Shown: in pieces, positions 33,128 to 41,888 of the stretch | Layout: each line of letters begins with the position of its first letter | Position numbering within the stretch: position 1 is the first letter of the stretch | From: an uncultured Clostridia bacterium | Lineage (GTDB): Bacteria > Bacillota > Clostridia > TANB77 > CAG-508 | Reading direction: 5' to 3' | DNA length: 41,972 bases | NCBI GenBank assembly: GCA_944386385.1 | Contig: CALXAV010000016.1 | Location: forward strand, 1 to 41,972 | Translations under genes and position numbers: made by a program | The notes under the pieces: model-generated | The model's input: only the letters and a program-made list of their open reading frames with translations | Database searches by the model: none | What the model was told of the DNA's origin: nothing

Positions 33128-33463
33128 ATGAGTGATTACCAAAAAGAAATTTATAACCTTTTATATGCCTTATATGATAAAAAGGAATATGATGGTTTGC
33201 TAAATTTTGATGATAAAGAAATAACTAAAATAAAACACCAGATAAGTTCTGTAGAAAAAGAAATTAATTCTTTTATGGAAAAAAGAGTACATCCTCGTAC
33301 TAAAGAAAAACTAATGGAATTATTGGAAAAACAAAAAGACCTTTTATATACATACTTTTACAAAGAAAATAAACTGGTCTATGAAGATGGGGTCGTAGAC
33401 GGAATTGATATAATAGTTTCTAATTTTACACTTAAAAAGAAGAACAAACAAATAACTGACTAA
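33128..33463 (+). CDS. Small mobile-element protein, unknown function
   Basis: A 111-residue protein from ATG 33128, with AAAGGAAGTGA upstream. It is helical and charged (FDDKEITKIKHQISSVEKEI), with a C-terminal LVYEDGVVDGIDIIVSNF that resembles the end of small clostridial accessory proteins of the DUF6809 type, where a similar 'F-x-D-G' helix closes the protein. The match is weak. It sits between two recombinase genes and is read in the same direction as the intact one, so it likely belongs to that element. Confidence 0.55.
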   Translation: MSDYQKEIYNLLYALYDKKEYDGLLNFDDKEITKIKHQISSVEKEINSFMEKRVHPRTKEKLMELLEKQKDLLYTYFYKENKLVYEDGVVDGIDIIVSNFTLKKKNKQITD

Positions 33464-33514
33464 TATTAAAGCTCTATATGTCATATATAGAGCAAAAAAT
33501 TACAAATATTTTTT

Positions 33515-33623
33515 TGTAACATAATGATACTTATGTTACATATAACTTAAAATAATAATAGAAATAAAGAAATATATGTAACATAATTGACTAAAAACCT
33601 AATATTTATATGTAACATAATTG
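33515..33623. repeat. TGTAACATAA repeat cluster before the recombinase
   Basis: TGTAACATAA/TTATGTTACA is a 10-bp inverted repeat with a 6-nt spacer at 33515-33540. TATATGTAACATAATTG is a 17-bp exact direct repeat at 33573-33589 and 33607-33623 (34-base period). The last copy runs to within a few bases of the recombinase ribosome site. Confidence 0.65.
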
Positions 33624-33638
33624 CTAGGAGGTGTAAAT

Positions 33639-34520
33639 ATGTCAGAAGATTTTATGTTAGAAGATTTTAAAAAATATATGATAGGAAATAAATTAAGTGA
33701 TAACACTTACAATTCTTATTTATCAGATGTAAAACAATATATAAACTATTATAAAGATAGTTATGGTGAAGATCTAGTAAAATTAACAGGTTCGGATATA
33801 CAAAGTTATAAATCTTATTTACAATATAATGAAAATCGAAAACCAACTTCAATAAATAGAAAATTAAATGCTTTAAAAAAATTCAACGAATATCTAGTAG
33901 ATAAAGGAATACAAAGTGATATAGTAATAGATAAAAGAGATTATATAAAAATAGCCCCTATATTTGTAAAAGACGATGTACCTGATGAAAAAGAAATTAA
34001 AAAGCTAATACATAAAACGGTAGAAAATAAAAGAGATAATTGTATTTTAACAATTGCAACTTATGGTGGCCTTCGTGCAAGTGAAATTGTAAATATTAAA
34101 CTTGATGATATTCATCTTGAAAAAAGATTTATTGCTATTATAGGAAAAGGAGAAAAATATCGTGAAGTAACAGTAAATGATAAAATGTATAGAGCAATTA
34201 AAGATTATTTAGAAGAAAGAGAGAAAATTAATCAAGACAACCCATATCTATTTGTAGGTAAGAAAAGTAAATATTATAAGGATAAACCATTATCAAGAAA
34301 TGTTATAAATAGAATATTAACCAAATATAATGAAGATGTAAAAATAAAAGATTTACACCCACACTTACTTAGACATTTTTATAGTTCTCTTGCATATTAT
34401 AAAGCTGGATATAGTGAAATACAAATTGCCTCTCAATTAGGGCATGCTAGTACTAAGATGACTAGAAGGTACATAGATAATCATAATAAAGATATTTTGG
34501 AATTATCAAATCGTTTATAA
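33639..34520 (+). CDS. XerC/D-like tyrosine recombinase
   Basis: A 293-residue site-specific recombinase; ATG 33639 follows AGGAGGTG. The N-terminal core-binding domain contains NTYNSYLSDVKQYINYY and PTSINRKLNALKKFNEYL. The catalytic residues are R146 (GGLRASE), H242-L-L-R245, G268-H269 and Y278. The size and layout are those of XerC/D-like integrases without an arm domain. The direct and inverted repeats just upstream are candidate recombination or operator sites. It is not next to dif-like DNA that I can recognise, so a mobile-element role is more likely than chromosome resolution. Confidence 0.85.
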   Translation: MSEDFMLEDFKKYMIGNKLSDNTYNSYLSDVKQYINYYKDSYGEDLVKLTGSDIQSYKSYLQYNENRKPTSINRKLNALKKFNEYLVDKGIQSDIVIDKRDYIKIAPIFVKDDVPDEKEIKKLIHKTVENKRDNCILTIATYGGLRASEIVNIKLDDIHLEKRFIAIIGKGEKYREVTVNDKMYRAIKDYLEEREKINQDNPYLFVGKKSKYYKDKPLSRNVINRILTKYNEDVKIKDLHPHLLRHFYSSLAYYKAGYSEIQIASQLGHASTKMTRRYIDNHNKDILELSNRL

Positions 34521-34747
34521 TTTATATATATATTTTTTTTGATAATTTTTACACAAAAAATTTATATTTATCATTATATAATACAACAAATAATTATAAT
34601 ACCAAAAAATATAAAAGCCCAATTAATTGATTTATCAATGTGATTATGCTATATTTGTTGTGATAAATGAATTAATGTTTTTTTCTAAAAAGAATTCAGT
34701 TTTATCTTTAATGGTAGCTTACTTAATGATGTTAGAATAAAAAAATA

Positions 34748-34774
34748 GGTATAGAATAATTTAAACTCTATACC
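34748..34774. terminator. Terminator-like hairpin
   Basis: GGTATAGA/TCTATACC, 8 bp with an 11-nt loop, with T-rich DNA on the plus side. It stands between the recombinase and the sortase remnant. Confidence 0.55.
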
Positions 34775-34798
34775 CATTTTATTATTTTCTACTAATTC

Positions 34799-34955
34799 TT
34801 AATTTGACGCTCTACATTTTACTACTAGTCTTTTGGTATTGTCATTATCACAAGTAATCAAAGTTAATTCGATTGCCCATTTGTTTCTTGATTTGTACAT
34901 CTCATATCTGTTGCATCTATCACATACTTATCATATACTTTGTACGTCTTTTAAC
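34799..34955 (-). pseudogene. Sortase C-terminal remnant
   Basis: One minus frame encodes KTYKVYDKYVIDATDM, then CTNQETNGQ. After a one-base loss near 34877 another frame gives ELTLITCDNDNTKRLVVK and ends at TAA 34799. LTLITC with the catalytic cysteine, followed by the KR(L)VV arginine, is the sortase active-site signature, and the preceding strand matches the region before it in clostridial sortases. Only about 50 codons remain, so the gene is dead. Confidence 0.65.
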
Positions 34956-35049
34956 TTCCTTTACTTGATATTTGTAATATAAATGTAACATTTGTAAATA
35001 AAAAATAAAAAGGCTACTTACTATTTCTATTTGTTTTCTAATATTATAA

Positions 35050-35079
35050 ATGAGAGTAATTATTAATAACTACTCTCAT
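35050..35079 (-). terminator. Hairpin after the DUF6591-like gene
   Basis: ATGAGAGTA/TACTCTCAT, 9 bp plus an inner AT stem, about 40 bases past the stop. The T run is weak. Confidence 0.5.
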
Positions 35080-35120
35080 AAAAATTATAGAATATAATAT
35101 AAGATTTTTTCTTATTCAAA

Positions 35121-36260
35121 TTAATATATATAAAAATATGTAATATTATTTCCATTTTTTGCATCCACTCTACCTTCTGCGACCTCATCTATTTCAGCAC
35201 CAAATGCATTATTTTCAGTAATATTTACTTTAAAAAACCATATTCCATCTCCTTCATATGTCTTGGCAAGCCATCCAGTTATTGTATGAATTTTTACACC
35301 ATATGGGCAACTATCCCTTACTTCTGCTAAAAAAGTATCTTCCGCATCGTCTCTGTAAATATCGGCTGAATAGTCATCAGTATTTGTTTCTACTGTTGTA
35401 TTCTCTGTTGAAGGATTTACTGTTTCTGCATTATTTTCTGTTGAAGAATTTACTGTTTCTGTGTTATTTTCTGCAATATTATCAGTTGAATTCGATACAT
35501 TTTCTTCAGGAGTTTCAGCATTTTCCGTTTGTGAAGTTGTATTTGTAGACTCTTGTCCTTCTGGTGCATCGATAGAAATTGAAATTCTATTTCCACCTAT
35601 ATATGATACACTCAAGTCATAACCTTCAGAATTTTTAGCAATAAAAGTTTTTTCACCTTTACTATAATCATCTATATATCCATTATTTTGACATTCTTTA
35701 ACATATTCATTAAATTCTTCAATAGTTGTATTACCAATATGAACTAAAAATGTATCACTATTATCCCATAAAATACTTCCATAATTTGATTTTGGTTTAG
35801 GTAGCATACTTCCTAATCCAGTTGTTGGCCATTCAAGTTCTTCCATTTTCTCTGGGCTTTTAAGTGTAATATCCATAGATTTTCTTGAATATCTAACTTC
35901 AATATTATAACCTTCTTCATCAAAAGCCTTAAAATACGAATCCCCATTATATCCGTTATCAATGTCCAAATTATAACCTTCATTAATACACTTATTTGTA
36001 TAATCTTTAAATTCTTGTTGCGTAATTTTAGGAATTTTAATACTTAACATATCTTCTCTATCAACATCAATCTTACCATAATTTTTTTCTGGTTTTGGTA
36101 AATATTCACCTAATACGAGATTATTCCAATCTATTTCCCCATAATTTCGATTAATAATTATCCTAGTGATAATAACCATAAATGCAATAAGCATAATAAC
36201 TGCTATTATTGATATAGCAATAATAAATTTTTTGTTGTGAAATAATTTTTTATTTTCCAT
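35121..36260 (-). CDS. Membrane-anchored protein with two DUF6591-like repeats
   Basis: A 379-residue protein with an N-terminal membrane helix (residues 12-34) and an outer part. Two repeats of about 85 residues each begin with a shared motif: GEYLPKPEKNYGKI (near 51) and GSMLPKPKSNYGSI (near 149), each followed by TQQEF/TIEEF-type helices and an E-GY strand pair. This resembles the DUF6591 family. A Thr/Asn/Glu linker with near-repeats (NTETVNSSTEN, NAETVNPSTEN) leads to a C-terminal domain with one cysteine (DSCPYGVKIHTITGWLAKTY). Function unknown. Confidence 0.65.
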   Translation of the reverse strand: MENKKLFHNKKFIIAISIIAVIMLIAFMVIITRIIINRNYGEIDWNNLVLGEYLPKPEKNYGKIDVDREDMLSIKIPKITQQEFKDYTNKCINEGYNLDIDNGYNGDSYFKAFDEEGYNIEVRYSRKSMDITLKSPEKMEELEWPTTGLGSMLPKPKSNYGSILWDNSDTFLVHIGNTTIEEFNEYVKECQNNGYIDDYSKGEKTFIAKNSEGYDLSVSYIGGNRISISIDAPEGQESTNTTSQTENAETPEENVSNSTDNIAENNTETVNSSTENNAETVNPSTENTTVETNTDDYSADIYRDDAEDTFLAEVRDSCPYGVKIHTITGWLAKTYEGDGIWFFKVNITENNAFGAEIDEVAEGRVDAKNGNNITYFYIY

Positions 36261-36429
36261 TTTTTATCCTCCTTTATTGTGTTATAAAATAATCAATATT
36301 TAAAATCTTTTATGTATTTACTCTACAGAATTTTCATCATAAAATCCAATTTTTTGTAAATTATTATTAATGTAAACATTATTATATTTTTTTCACTTAT
36401 TATAAATCATTATAAAATATCAAATTTTA

Positions 36430-37251
36430 TTAAAAATTATCAGGTAGAGGAGTACCCCAACCATAAGATGAATCATTATATATATAACTTACTCCCATAG
36501 GATTAGTTTTCCAGTATCCTATTTTATTTAAGTCATTTATATCTTTAACCCAAACACAACACCAATTATAAGTTGAACTCTCACTTGTTGAACTTTTTGT
36601 AAAATTTATTCCAACAATGTATCTGCCATAATTATCTTTGTCATATATAGTAAATTTATTTAATATTGCATTAGGATAATATTCTTTTATTATTCCTTGC
36701 CAAGCCACATTAAACAACCTCAAAGTTGCTCCATCAATATTCGTATCATTAGCATTATACCAAGTTTGTAATTTTATATTTTCTAAATTTAGGTTTTCAT
36801 TTTTTTTGTTATTATTAGATGTATTTGTAGATGATGAAGAATTTTTATATGTTGAATTTGATTTTGCTTGTTCTATCGCTGTATCAAGTTTATTGTTATT
36901 AATAACTATTACTATTCCCATTATAACTATGAACACTACTAGGAATATCAAACCTGACTTATTCTTAAAGTTAAATTTTTTCAAATTATTAGCGTGAGTT
37001 ATCTTATTTCCACATTTACCACAAAATTGTTCTCCCTCTTTTATTTGATTACCACAATTACTACATTTTATTATTTTTGTTTCTTTATTTGATTTTATGT
37101 TATCTTTAAGTTCACTAATTTTTGAGGTGATATTTGTTTTTTCTCCATTATTATTTAAGATTTTCTTTTTTTCTATTTCAAATTCCTCATCATTTAAAAC
37201 TCCTTGCTCTTTTAGTTTTTGTAGCCTTTCTAAATCATCTACATTACTCAT
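36430..37251 (-). CDS. SHOCT + zinc-ribbon membrane protein 1
   Basis: A 273-residue member of the array. Start MSNVDDLERL at 37251 with GGGGATG upstream. SHOCT domain (2-32: LERLQKLKEQGVLNDEEFEI). Zinc ribbon CSNCGNQI...CGKCGNKI (about 62-83). One membrane helix (LIFLVVFIVIMGIVIVI). The Ser/Asn linker is followed by an outer domain with two adjacent cysteines (WCCVWVKD) and many aromatic residues. A terminator upstream at 37368-37395 sets it apart as its own transcript. Outer domain family unknown. Confidence 0.7.
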   Translation of the reverse strand: MSNVDDLERLQKLKEQGVLNDEEFEIEKKKILNNNGEKTNITSKISELKDNIKSNKETKIIKCSNCGNQIKEGEQFCGKCGNKITHANNLKKFNFKNKSGLIFLVVFIVIMGIVIVINNNKLDTAIEQAKSNSTYKNSSSSTNTSNNNKKNENLNLENIKLQTWYNANDTNIDGATLRLFNVAWQGIIKEYYPNAILNKFTIYDKDNYGRYIVGINFTKSSTSESSTYNWCCVWVKDINDLNKIGYWKTNPMGVSYIYNDSSYGWGTPLPDNF

Positions 37252-37367
37252 TTTTTCATCCCCAATCATTTTTTGCATTTTCTGACAAAAATAAATATTT
37301 CTACTTCAATATAACATTAAATTATATTTTTTACAAGTTAAATTAATATTAAATTAATATTGAAAAA

Positions 37368-37395
37368 AGTTCACTAATTTTTATTTTAGTGAACT
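37368..37395 (-). terminator. Terminator of the zinc-ribbon protein gene
   Basis: AGTTCACTAA/TTAGTGAACT, 10 bp with an 8-nt loop, followed by six T on the minus strand. Confidence 0.85.
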
Positions 37396-37405
37396 CTTAT
37401 TTTTA

Positions 37406-38797
37406 TTAAAATATCTCATCGTATGTTAATGTGTCAGTTCCAATAGTAAATGTAACTGTTTTATTTTGTGTAGCATCTTTCTTCGTTACTGTTTTATTTG
37501 TTACATTTATTTTGTAATTTCCTTTACTTTCTATATAATTATTAGATATTAATTCATCTTTTATATTATCTACAATTTTAATTGATTTTGAATCTGTTTG
37601 ATTATATACTGCATATCCTAAAGCTGCCTCAACTTCTTTTGAACACTGTAGTATTTCATTTGCTTCCCATTCTTTTGGCTTTGCCGTTATTTTTATTTCT
37701 TTTAACATATTATCTTTTGTAATAGTTATAGCTAGAGTAATTGGGAATCCGTAATTAACACTCCTTGTCTTAGTCGTAGTTATTGAGTAAGTTACATTAT
37801 TTCCTTCTTCTGTTTTAGTAAAATCATCTAGTGTTAAATCTTCATCATAATAAAAGTAATCTGTTCTATATCCATCTCCAGGATAATCTCCATTATTTAC
37901 TGTACTTGTAGAACCATAACTTAGCTCCTTTACAAATCTATTTATATCTATCTTTGTTTCACTTGAACTTCCCGTATTAGTGTTATTAACATCAATATTA
38001 CATTGGGCTAATGCTTCTTCAAAACTATTTAAATCTGTAAAATATACTTTATCTCCAGATTCATCTAATAGCCAATAATCTGTGCCATCTGTACATATTA
38101 TTCCTTCTGTGCCTTCTAAACTTGGATATTTTGCATATATTTGTTCTAATAAATCTCCAGTTGATGTTTCTGTTGCCGATGTACTTGTATCTGATAAAGT
38201 TACATTCTTATCAAATATATAAGTAGCTCCATCTGAACTTGTATATTTTAATGTTCCATCTTCTAATATATTTATTGTTTCTGTATATGGCTCAAATGTT
38301 TCTGGATCTTCTGCCATATCATAATATGTTACCGTTAAAGTGATTGTATTTCCGTCTATTTTATATGTACCATTATATGTTACGCTCTCTGACATATCGT
38401 ATGTCATATTCATTACATAACTAGTTTCTGTATTAAAATTGATATATCCTTTAACACCATAAGTGACACAATTATAATTTGTTCCTATTTCTATTTTTGA
38501 TGTGTCTTGTTGTTGTTCTTCTACTACTTCATTTGTATTAGTTTCTCCATTGTTTTTATTTTTCAAAATTATCACAACTACAATACATATAATTATTAAA
38601 ACAACAACTATTATTGGTATAATTATTTTTAATTTATTAGATTTCTTTTTGGTATCATTTTGTACTTTAATATCATTTTCATTTTTTTTACTTTTAACTT
38701 TTCCTTTATTATTGTCTTCTCCATTCACAGGAGTTCCACAATATGTACAAAAACTATCACCATCTTTTATTTCTTTACCACATTTTTTACAAATCAT
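37406..38797 (-). CDS. Zinc-ribbon membrane protein with large outer domain
   Basis: A 463-residue protein without SHOCT. It begins directly with a zinc ribbon (C3-K-K-C6...C17-x2-C20). A basic linker and a membrane helix (IIIPIIVVVLIIICIVVVII) follow. The outer part has a lipocalin-like or beta-rich segment (GTNYNCVTYGVKGYINFNTE, YNGTYKIDGNTITLTVTYYD), then a domain with TDYFYYDEDLTLDDFTKTEE and a C-terminal beta domain. GGAGGTAA is the ribosome site. Looks like a surface sensor or envelope-stress protein; function not known. Confidence 0.68.
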   Translation of the reverse strand: MICKKCGKEIKDGDSFCTYCGTPVNGEDNNKGKVKSKKNENDIKVQNDTKKKSNKLKIIIPIIVVVLIIICIVVVIILKNKNNGETNTNEVVEEQQQDTSKIEIGTNYNCVTYGVKGYINFNTETSYVMNMTYDMSESVTYNGTYKIDGNTITLTVTYYDMAEDPETFEPYTETINILEDGTLKYTSSDGATYIFDKNVTLSDTSTSATETSTGDLLEQIYAKYPSLEGTEGIICTDGTDYWLLDESGDKVYFTDLNSFEEALAQCNIDVNNTNTGSSSETKIDINRFVKELSYGSTSTVNNGDYPGDGYRTDYFYYDEDLTLDDFTKTEEGNNVTYSITTTKTRSVNYGFPITLAITITKDNMLKEIKITAKPKEWEANEILQCSKEVEAALGYAVYNQTDSKSIKIVDNIKDELISNNYIESKGNYKINVTNKTVTKKDATQNKTVTFTIGTDTLTYDEIF

Positions 38798-38844
38798 TTT
38801 ATTCTTTTACCTCCACATTAATTTTATTATATTTTTAAGAAAGA

Positions 38845-39855
38845 TTAAAGTGAATTAATATCAATATTATATATTTCTTTTGCTTTTTCTTTTGTTACAG
38901 CTGTTACTGAAAGTCTTATGTAATTATAACCATTTTGGTCATAATCTTCTAATTGATATAAAAGGCCATTTTTATAAATAAATGGTAATTCATTATTAGA
39001 TGTCTTTGAAAAGATATCTTTTATTATTGCCATTGCTTCTTCATCAGAAATACTGCTATCAATAGAAGTAATTACATTTTTACAATTATCAATCGAATTT
39101 TGTTTTTGAGTTTCATTTAGTTTATTGTAATCAACTATAACACCCATAATTCTAATAATTTCACCGTCCCCATCCTCAACCGTTGTAAGTATAAAATAAG
39201 GCTTTTTATTATAATTATTATAAAAATAATACATTGAAAGACCATATAGGCTAGTGTTGCTCTCTATATCTGGACCTATATAATTAAATGATGTATCCAT
39301 TAAGCCAAGTGTTGTTTGCATATCATAATCATAGTTTGAACAAAACCTATTTTTTAAATCTTGTCTACTAAATTTAAAACACATTCCTGTTAATGTATCT
39401 GAGTATTCCGTAGAAGCATTTATCATTATCTTATTATTTTCTTTTGATGTGTTATTACTTGTATTTGACTCAGATGTACTTAATGTTGTACTTGGTGTTG
39501 TTGTATTATTACTCACATCTTTATTACAATATATTATTATACCTACACATATCATACAAATTACTATAATTCCTATTATATATTTTACTTTATTGTTTCT
39601 AATTTTTGTTCCACACTTACCACAAAACTTTTCTCCTTCTTTTATTTCTTTTCCACACTTTTTACATTTTATTATTTTTGAGTTTTTACTTGCTTTCATA
39701 TTATCTTTAAGTTTATTGATTTTCAAGTTAATATTTGTCTTTCCATCAGAATCATTGTTTAAGATTTTCTTTTTTTCCGTTTCAAATTCTGCATCCGTTA
39801 ATACTCCTTGCTCCTTTAGTTTCTGTAGTTTTTCTAAATCATCTATATTACTCAT
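38845..39855 (-). CDS. SHOCT + zinc-ribbon membrane protein 2
   Basis: A 336-residue protein. SHOCT at 3-32 (LEKLQKLKEQGVLTDAEFET), zinc ribbon CKKCGKEI...CGKCGTKI (about 64-84), membrane helix (IIGIIVICMICVGIIIYC), Ser/Thr linker, then an outer alpha/beta domain (YSDTLTGMCFKFSRQDLKNR...). The first 85 residues are very close to proteins 1 and 3 of this array, while the outer domain differs, pointing to duplication with exchange of the tail. 47 bases upstream of the zinc-ribbon protein gene. Confidence 0.7.
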   Translation of the reverse strand: MSNIDDLEKLQKLKEQGVLTDAEFETEKKKILNNDSDGKTNINLKINKLKDNMKASKNSKIIKCKKCGKEIKEGEKFCGKCGTKIRNNKVKYIIGIIVICMICVGIIIYCNKDVSNNTTTPSTTLSTSESNTSNNTSKENNKIMINASTEYSDTLTGMCFKFSRQDLKNRFCSNYDYDMQTTLGLMDTSFNYIGPDIESNTSLYGLSMYYFYNNYNKKPYFILTTVEDGDGEIIRIMGVIVDYNKLNETQKQNSIDNCKNVITSIDSSISDEEAMAIIKDIFSKTSNNELPFIYKNGLLYQLEDYDQNGYNYIRLSVTAVTKEKAKEIYNIDINSL

Positions 39856-39897
39856 TTTTCATTTCCCTTATAATCTTTTACTTTTTTACAAATTATT

Positions 39898-40161
39898 TTA
39901 AAATATCCCTATTTTTATTACTCCCTGCTTAATTAATAAGAAAATCATAAAAAATATGACAAAAGCACTTATTAAAACTATACAAATTTTTTCTTTATTA
40001 CTATATTTATCCTTTTGACTTTCGGTTGCTTGATTATTTATTTTCTTATCTATATCTTTATCCTCTATAACTTTCATTCCACAATTTGTACAAAAATTAT
40101 TACCTTCTTTTATTTCTGTTCCACAGTTTTTACAAATTGTTTTATTTTGACTTTCTCCCAT
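39898..40161 (-). CDS. Short zinc-ribbon membrane protein
   Basis: An 87-residue protein consisting only of a zinc ribbon (CKNCGTEI...CTNCGMKV) and one C-terminal membrane helix (ICIVLISAFVIFFMIFLLI). ATG 40161 is chosen because GGAGG lies 12 bases upstream; the earlier ATG at 40182 lies before that site and would overlap the preceding gene. It has no outer domain, so it is either a stub left by tail loss or a regulator of its neighbours. Confidence 0.6.
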   Translation of the reverse strand: MGESQNKTICKNCGTEIKEGNNFCTNCGMKVIEDKDIDKKINNQATESQKDKYSNKEKICIVLISAFVIFFMIFLLIKQGVIKIGIF

Positions 40162-40168
40162 ATCTATT

Positions 40169-41284
40169 TTATTCCTCCACATCTAAATCATTTTCTGCTT
40201 CCTCTAAAGTATCGTAAGTTCCTACTTTTTCCATATCTTCTGTTTCCATAGAATATACATTATATTTTTTTGTAGGTACATATGCTGGTCCATATTGTCT
40301 TGTAAAAAAATCTAATGTATCATCGTCAATTGATCTTTTACTATGATATTTATACGTGGATTCATTTATTGGCCATTTACTATTAAATTCTAACGTTTGT
40401 TCATAAACAGCTATGTACTTAATAATTGCTGTATTTTTTTCAAACAATACTGTATATTCTAAATCGCTATTATTTATGTTTCGTGCCAATCTTGTCTTTA
40501 TATATTGTCTACTTTTATCTATGCCATCTATTCTAGTAATTGCATTAAACCAATTTTTATAATCTTCTGAATTTGCATATTCAAAGAAGTCTATTCCTTT
40601 ATTTGTAATATAATCGCCTGTTACTTCTAATACTTTTGGTACATTAGTTGAAACATTACTATTAGATACTCCATTTAACAAATATAGAGCTTCCATACTA
40701 GTACCAATATATTTAAAATCATTTTCTTTCTTATTTGCTAAAATAATAGCTGTTGTTGTTTTTTGACTATTTCCATCATTTGCGCTTAAATTTGCTAATA
40801 CTAATTTATTATAATTATTATATTGTATATTTGAAGTTCCTATAATTTCTACATTTGAATTTGCTAAATTGTCTGCCCCTGTAAAATTATCTTTAAAATA
40901 TTGTGTTATATCTTTATTAGTTATTACTGTTATATTATAATATATTCCTCCTATAATACTTCCTATCACCAATAAAACTACTACACTTATAGCAATTACA
41001 ATTTGATATTTTTTGATTTTAAATCTTTTTATTTCAGCTCCACAATTACCACAAAACTTTTCTCCTTCTTTTATTTCATTTCCACATTTTCTACACTTTT
41101 TTACTTTTTTATTTTTCTTTTCTTTTACTTTCTTTTTAATTTCTTCAAATTTCGAATTAACATTTACCTTTTCTTTAGTATTATTACTTAGGATTTTTTT
41201 CTTTGCTGTTTCAAATTCTTCGTCAATTAAAGCTCCTTCTTCTCTTAGTTTTTGTAATTTTTCTAATTCATCTATATTGCTCAT
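40169..41284 (-). CDS. SHOCT + zinc-ribbon membrane protein 3
   Basis: A 371-residue protein. SHOCT (LEKLQKLREEGALIDEEFET), a lysine-rich linker, zinc ribbon CRKCGNEI...CGNCGAEI, a membrane helix (IVIAISVVVLLVIGSIIGGI), and an outer domain of 250 residues with ITQYFKDNFTGADNLANSNV and ALYLLNGVSNSNVSTNVPKV. The C-terminus is acidic (EEAENDLDVEE). GGGGGTAAAAA precedes the ATG. The N-terminal module is closely related to proteins 1 and 2. Function unknown. Confidence 0.7.
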   Translation of the reverse strand: MSNIDELEKLQKLREEGALIDEEFETAKKKILSNNTKEKVNVNSKFEEIKKKVKEKKNKKVKKCRKCGNEIKEGEKFCGNCGAEIKRFKIKKYQIVIAISVVVLLVIGSIIGGIYYNITVITNKDITQYFKDNFTGADNLANSNVEIIGTSNIQYNNYNKLVLANLSANDGNSQKTTTAIILANKKENDFKYIGTSMEALYLLNGVSNSNVSTNVPKVLEVTGDYITNKGIDFFEYANSEDYKNWFNAITRIDGIDKSRQYIKTRLARNINNSDLEYTVLFEKNTAIIKYIAVYEQTLEFNSKWPINESTYKYHSKRSIDDDTLDFFTRQYGPAYVPTKKYNVYSMETEDMEKVGTYDTLEEAENDLDVEE

Positions 41285-41304
41285 TTTTTACCCCCTTTTA
41301 TTTA

Positions 41305-41436
41305 TTATTTTATATCTAGTCCGAAGGTCATTATATTATCTATCATTTTATTAGAAGTATCATCATATTCATCTTTAATTTTTTTAAAATCTTCATTTGC
41401 TCTAATTATTTTTGATTTTTTAATTTTAATCAACAA
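41305..41436 (-). CDS. Candidate small gene (43 aa)
   Basis: A TTG-started frame 2 bases after the stop of the upstream SHOCT gene. AAGGAAG stands 7 bases before it. The product (LIKIKKSKIIRANEDFKKIK...) is basic and helical and could be a tail fragment of a larger family or a true microprotein. The 20-base gap to the next gene and good spacing support it, but the evidence is thin. Confidence 0.35.
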   Translation of the reverse strand: MLIKIKKSKIIRANEDFKKIKDEYDDTSNKMIDNIMTFGLDIK

Positions 41437-41438
41437 TT

Positions 41439-41888
41439 TTAATTCTTCCTTTTTTCTTTAATTTTTAATACTACTCCTGTAGCCAAAAATATTATTGCAA
41501 CTCCTCCTACTACAAACATACCATATCCAAAAAAATCTAAAGTATTTGCCACATTATTATATTCTTTTTCGATTTCTTTAAATTCTGTTCTACTTATTAA
41601 ATTATCGTCATAATTCAGTCTTGCTAAATTATAACCATAATATCCATTTTTTCCCCAATAAGCATCTTGCTCGACACTAGACCAATGGAAAAATAAGCAT
41701 ACAAAAACAATTGTTGCTAATACACAAATTCCTGTTAAAATAAAAAATATTGTAGACTTATTTTTATTTATTTTTGTTTTTGAATCATTGTTTAATATTT
41801 TTTGCTTTTCACTTTCAAATTCTGCTTCCGTAATTGCTCCATTATCTTTTAGCTTTTTTAATCTTTCTAAATCATCTACTACATTCAT
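41439..41888 (-). CDS. SHOCT protein with two membrane helices
   Basis: A 149-residue protein: SHOCT at residues 5-33 (LERLKKLKDNGAITEAEFES), a membrane helix (IFFILTGICVLATIVFVCLF), a loop of about 50 residues rich in Tyr and Asn, and a second helix (YGMFVVGGVAIIFLATGVVL) with a basic tail. It lacks the zinc ribbon and outer domain of its neighbours. First gene of the array on this strand within the window; GGGGGT is the ribosome site. Confidence 0.7.
   Translation of the reverse strand: MNVVDDLERLKKLKDNGAITEAEFESEKQKILNNDSKTKINKNKSTIFFILTGICVLATIVFVCLFFHWSSVEQDAYWGKNGYYGYNLARLNYDDNLISRTEFKEIEKEYNNVANTLDFFGYGMFVVGGVAIIFLATGVVLKIKEKRKN

Larger units (their letters stand above)
34521..35120. 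other. 600-base gap with decayed sequence
   Basis: No intact gene. It holds a terminator-like hairpin (34748-34774), a sortase remnant on the minus strand, and a hairpin at 35050-35079; the remainder is AT-rich without signals I can name. Confidence 0.5.

Noticed and set aside
33471-33493. GCTCTATA/TATAGAGC hairpin as terminator
   Set aside because: No T run on the coding side; kept out of the feature list.
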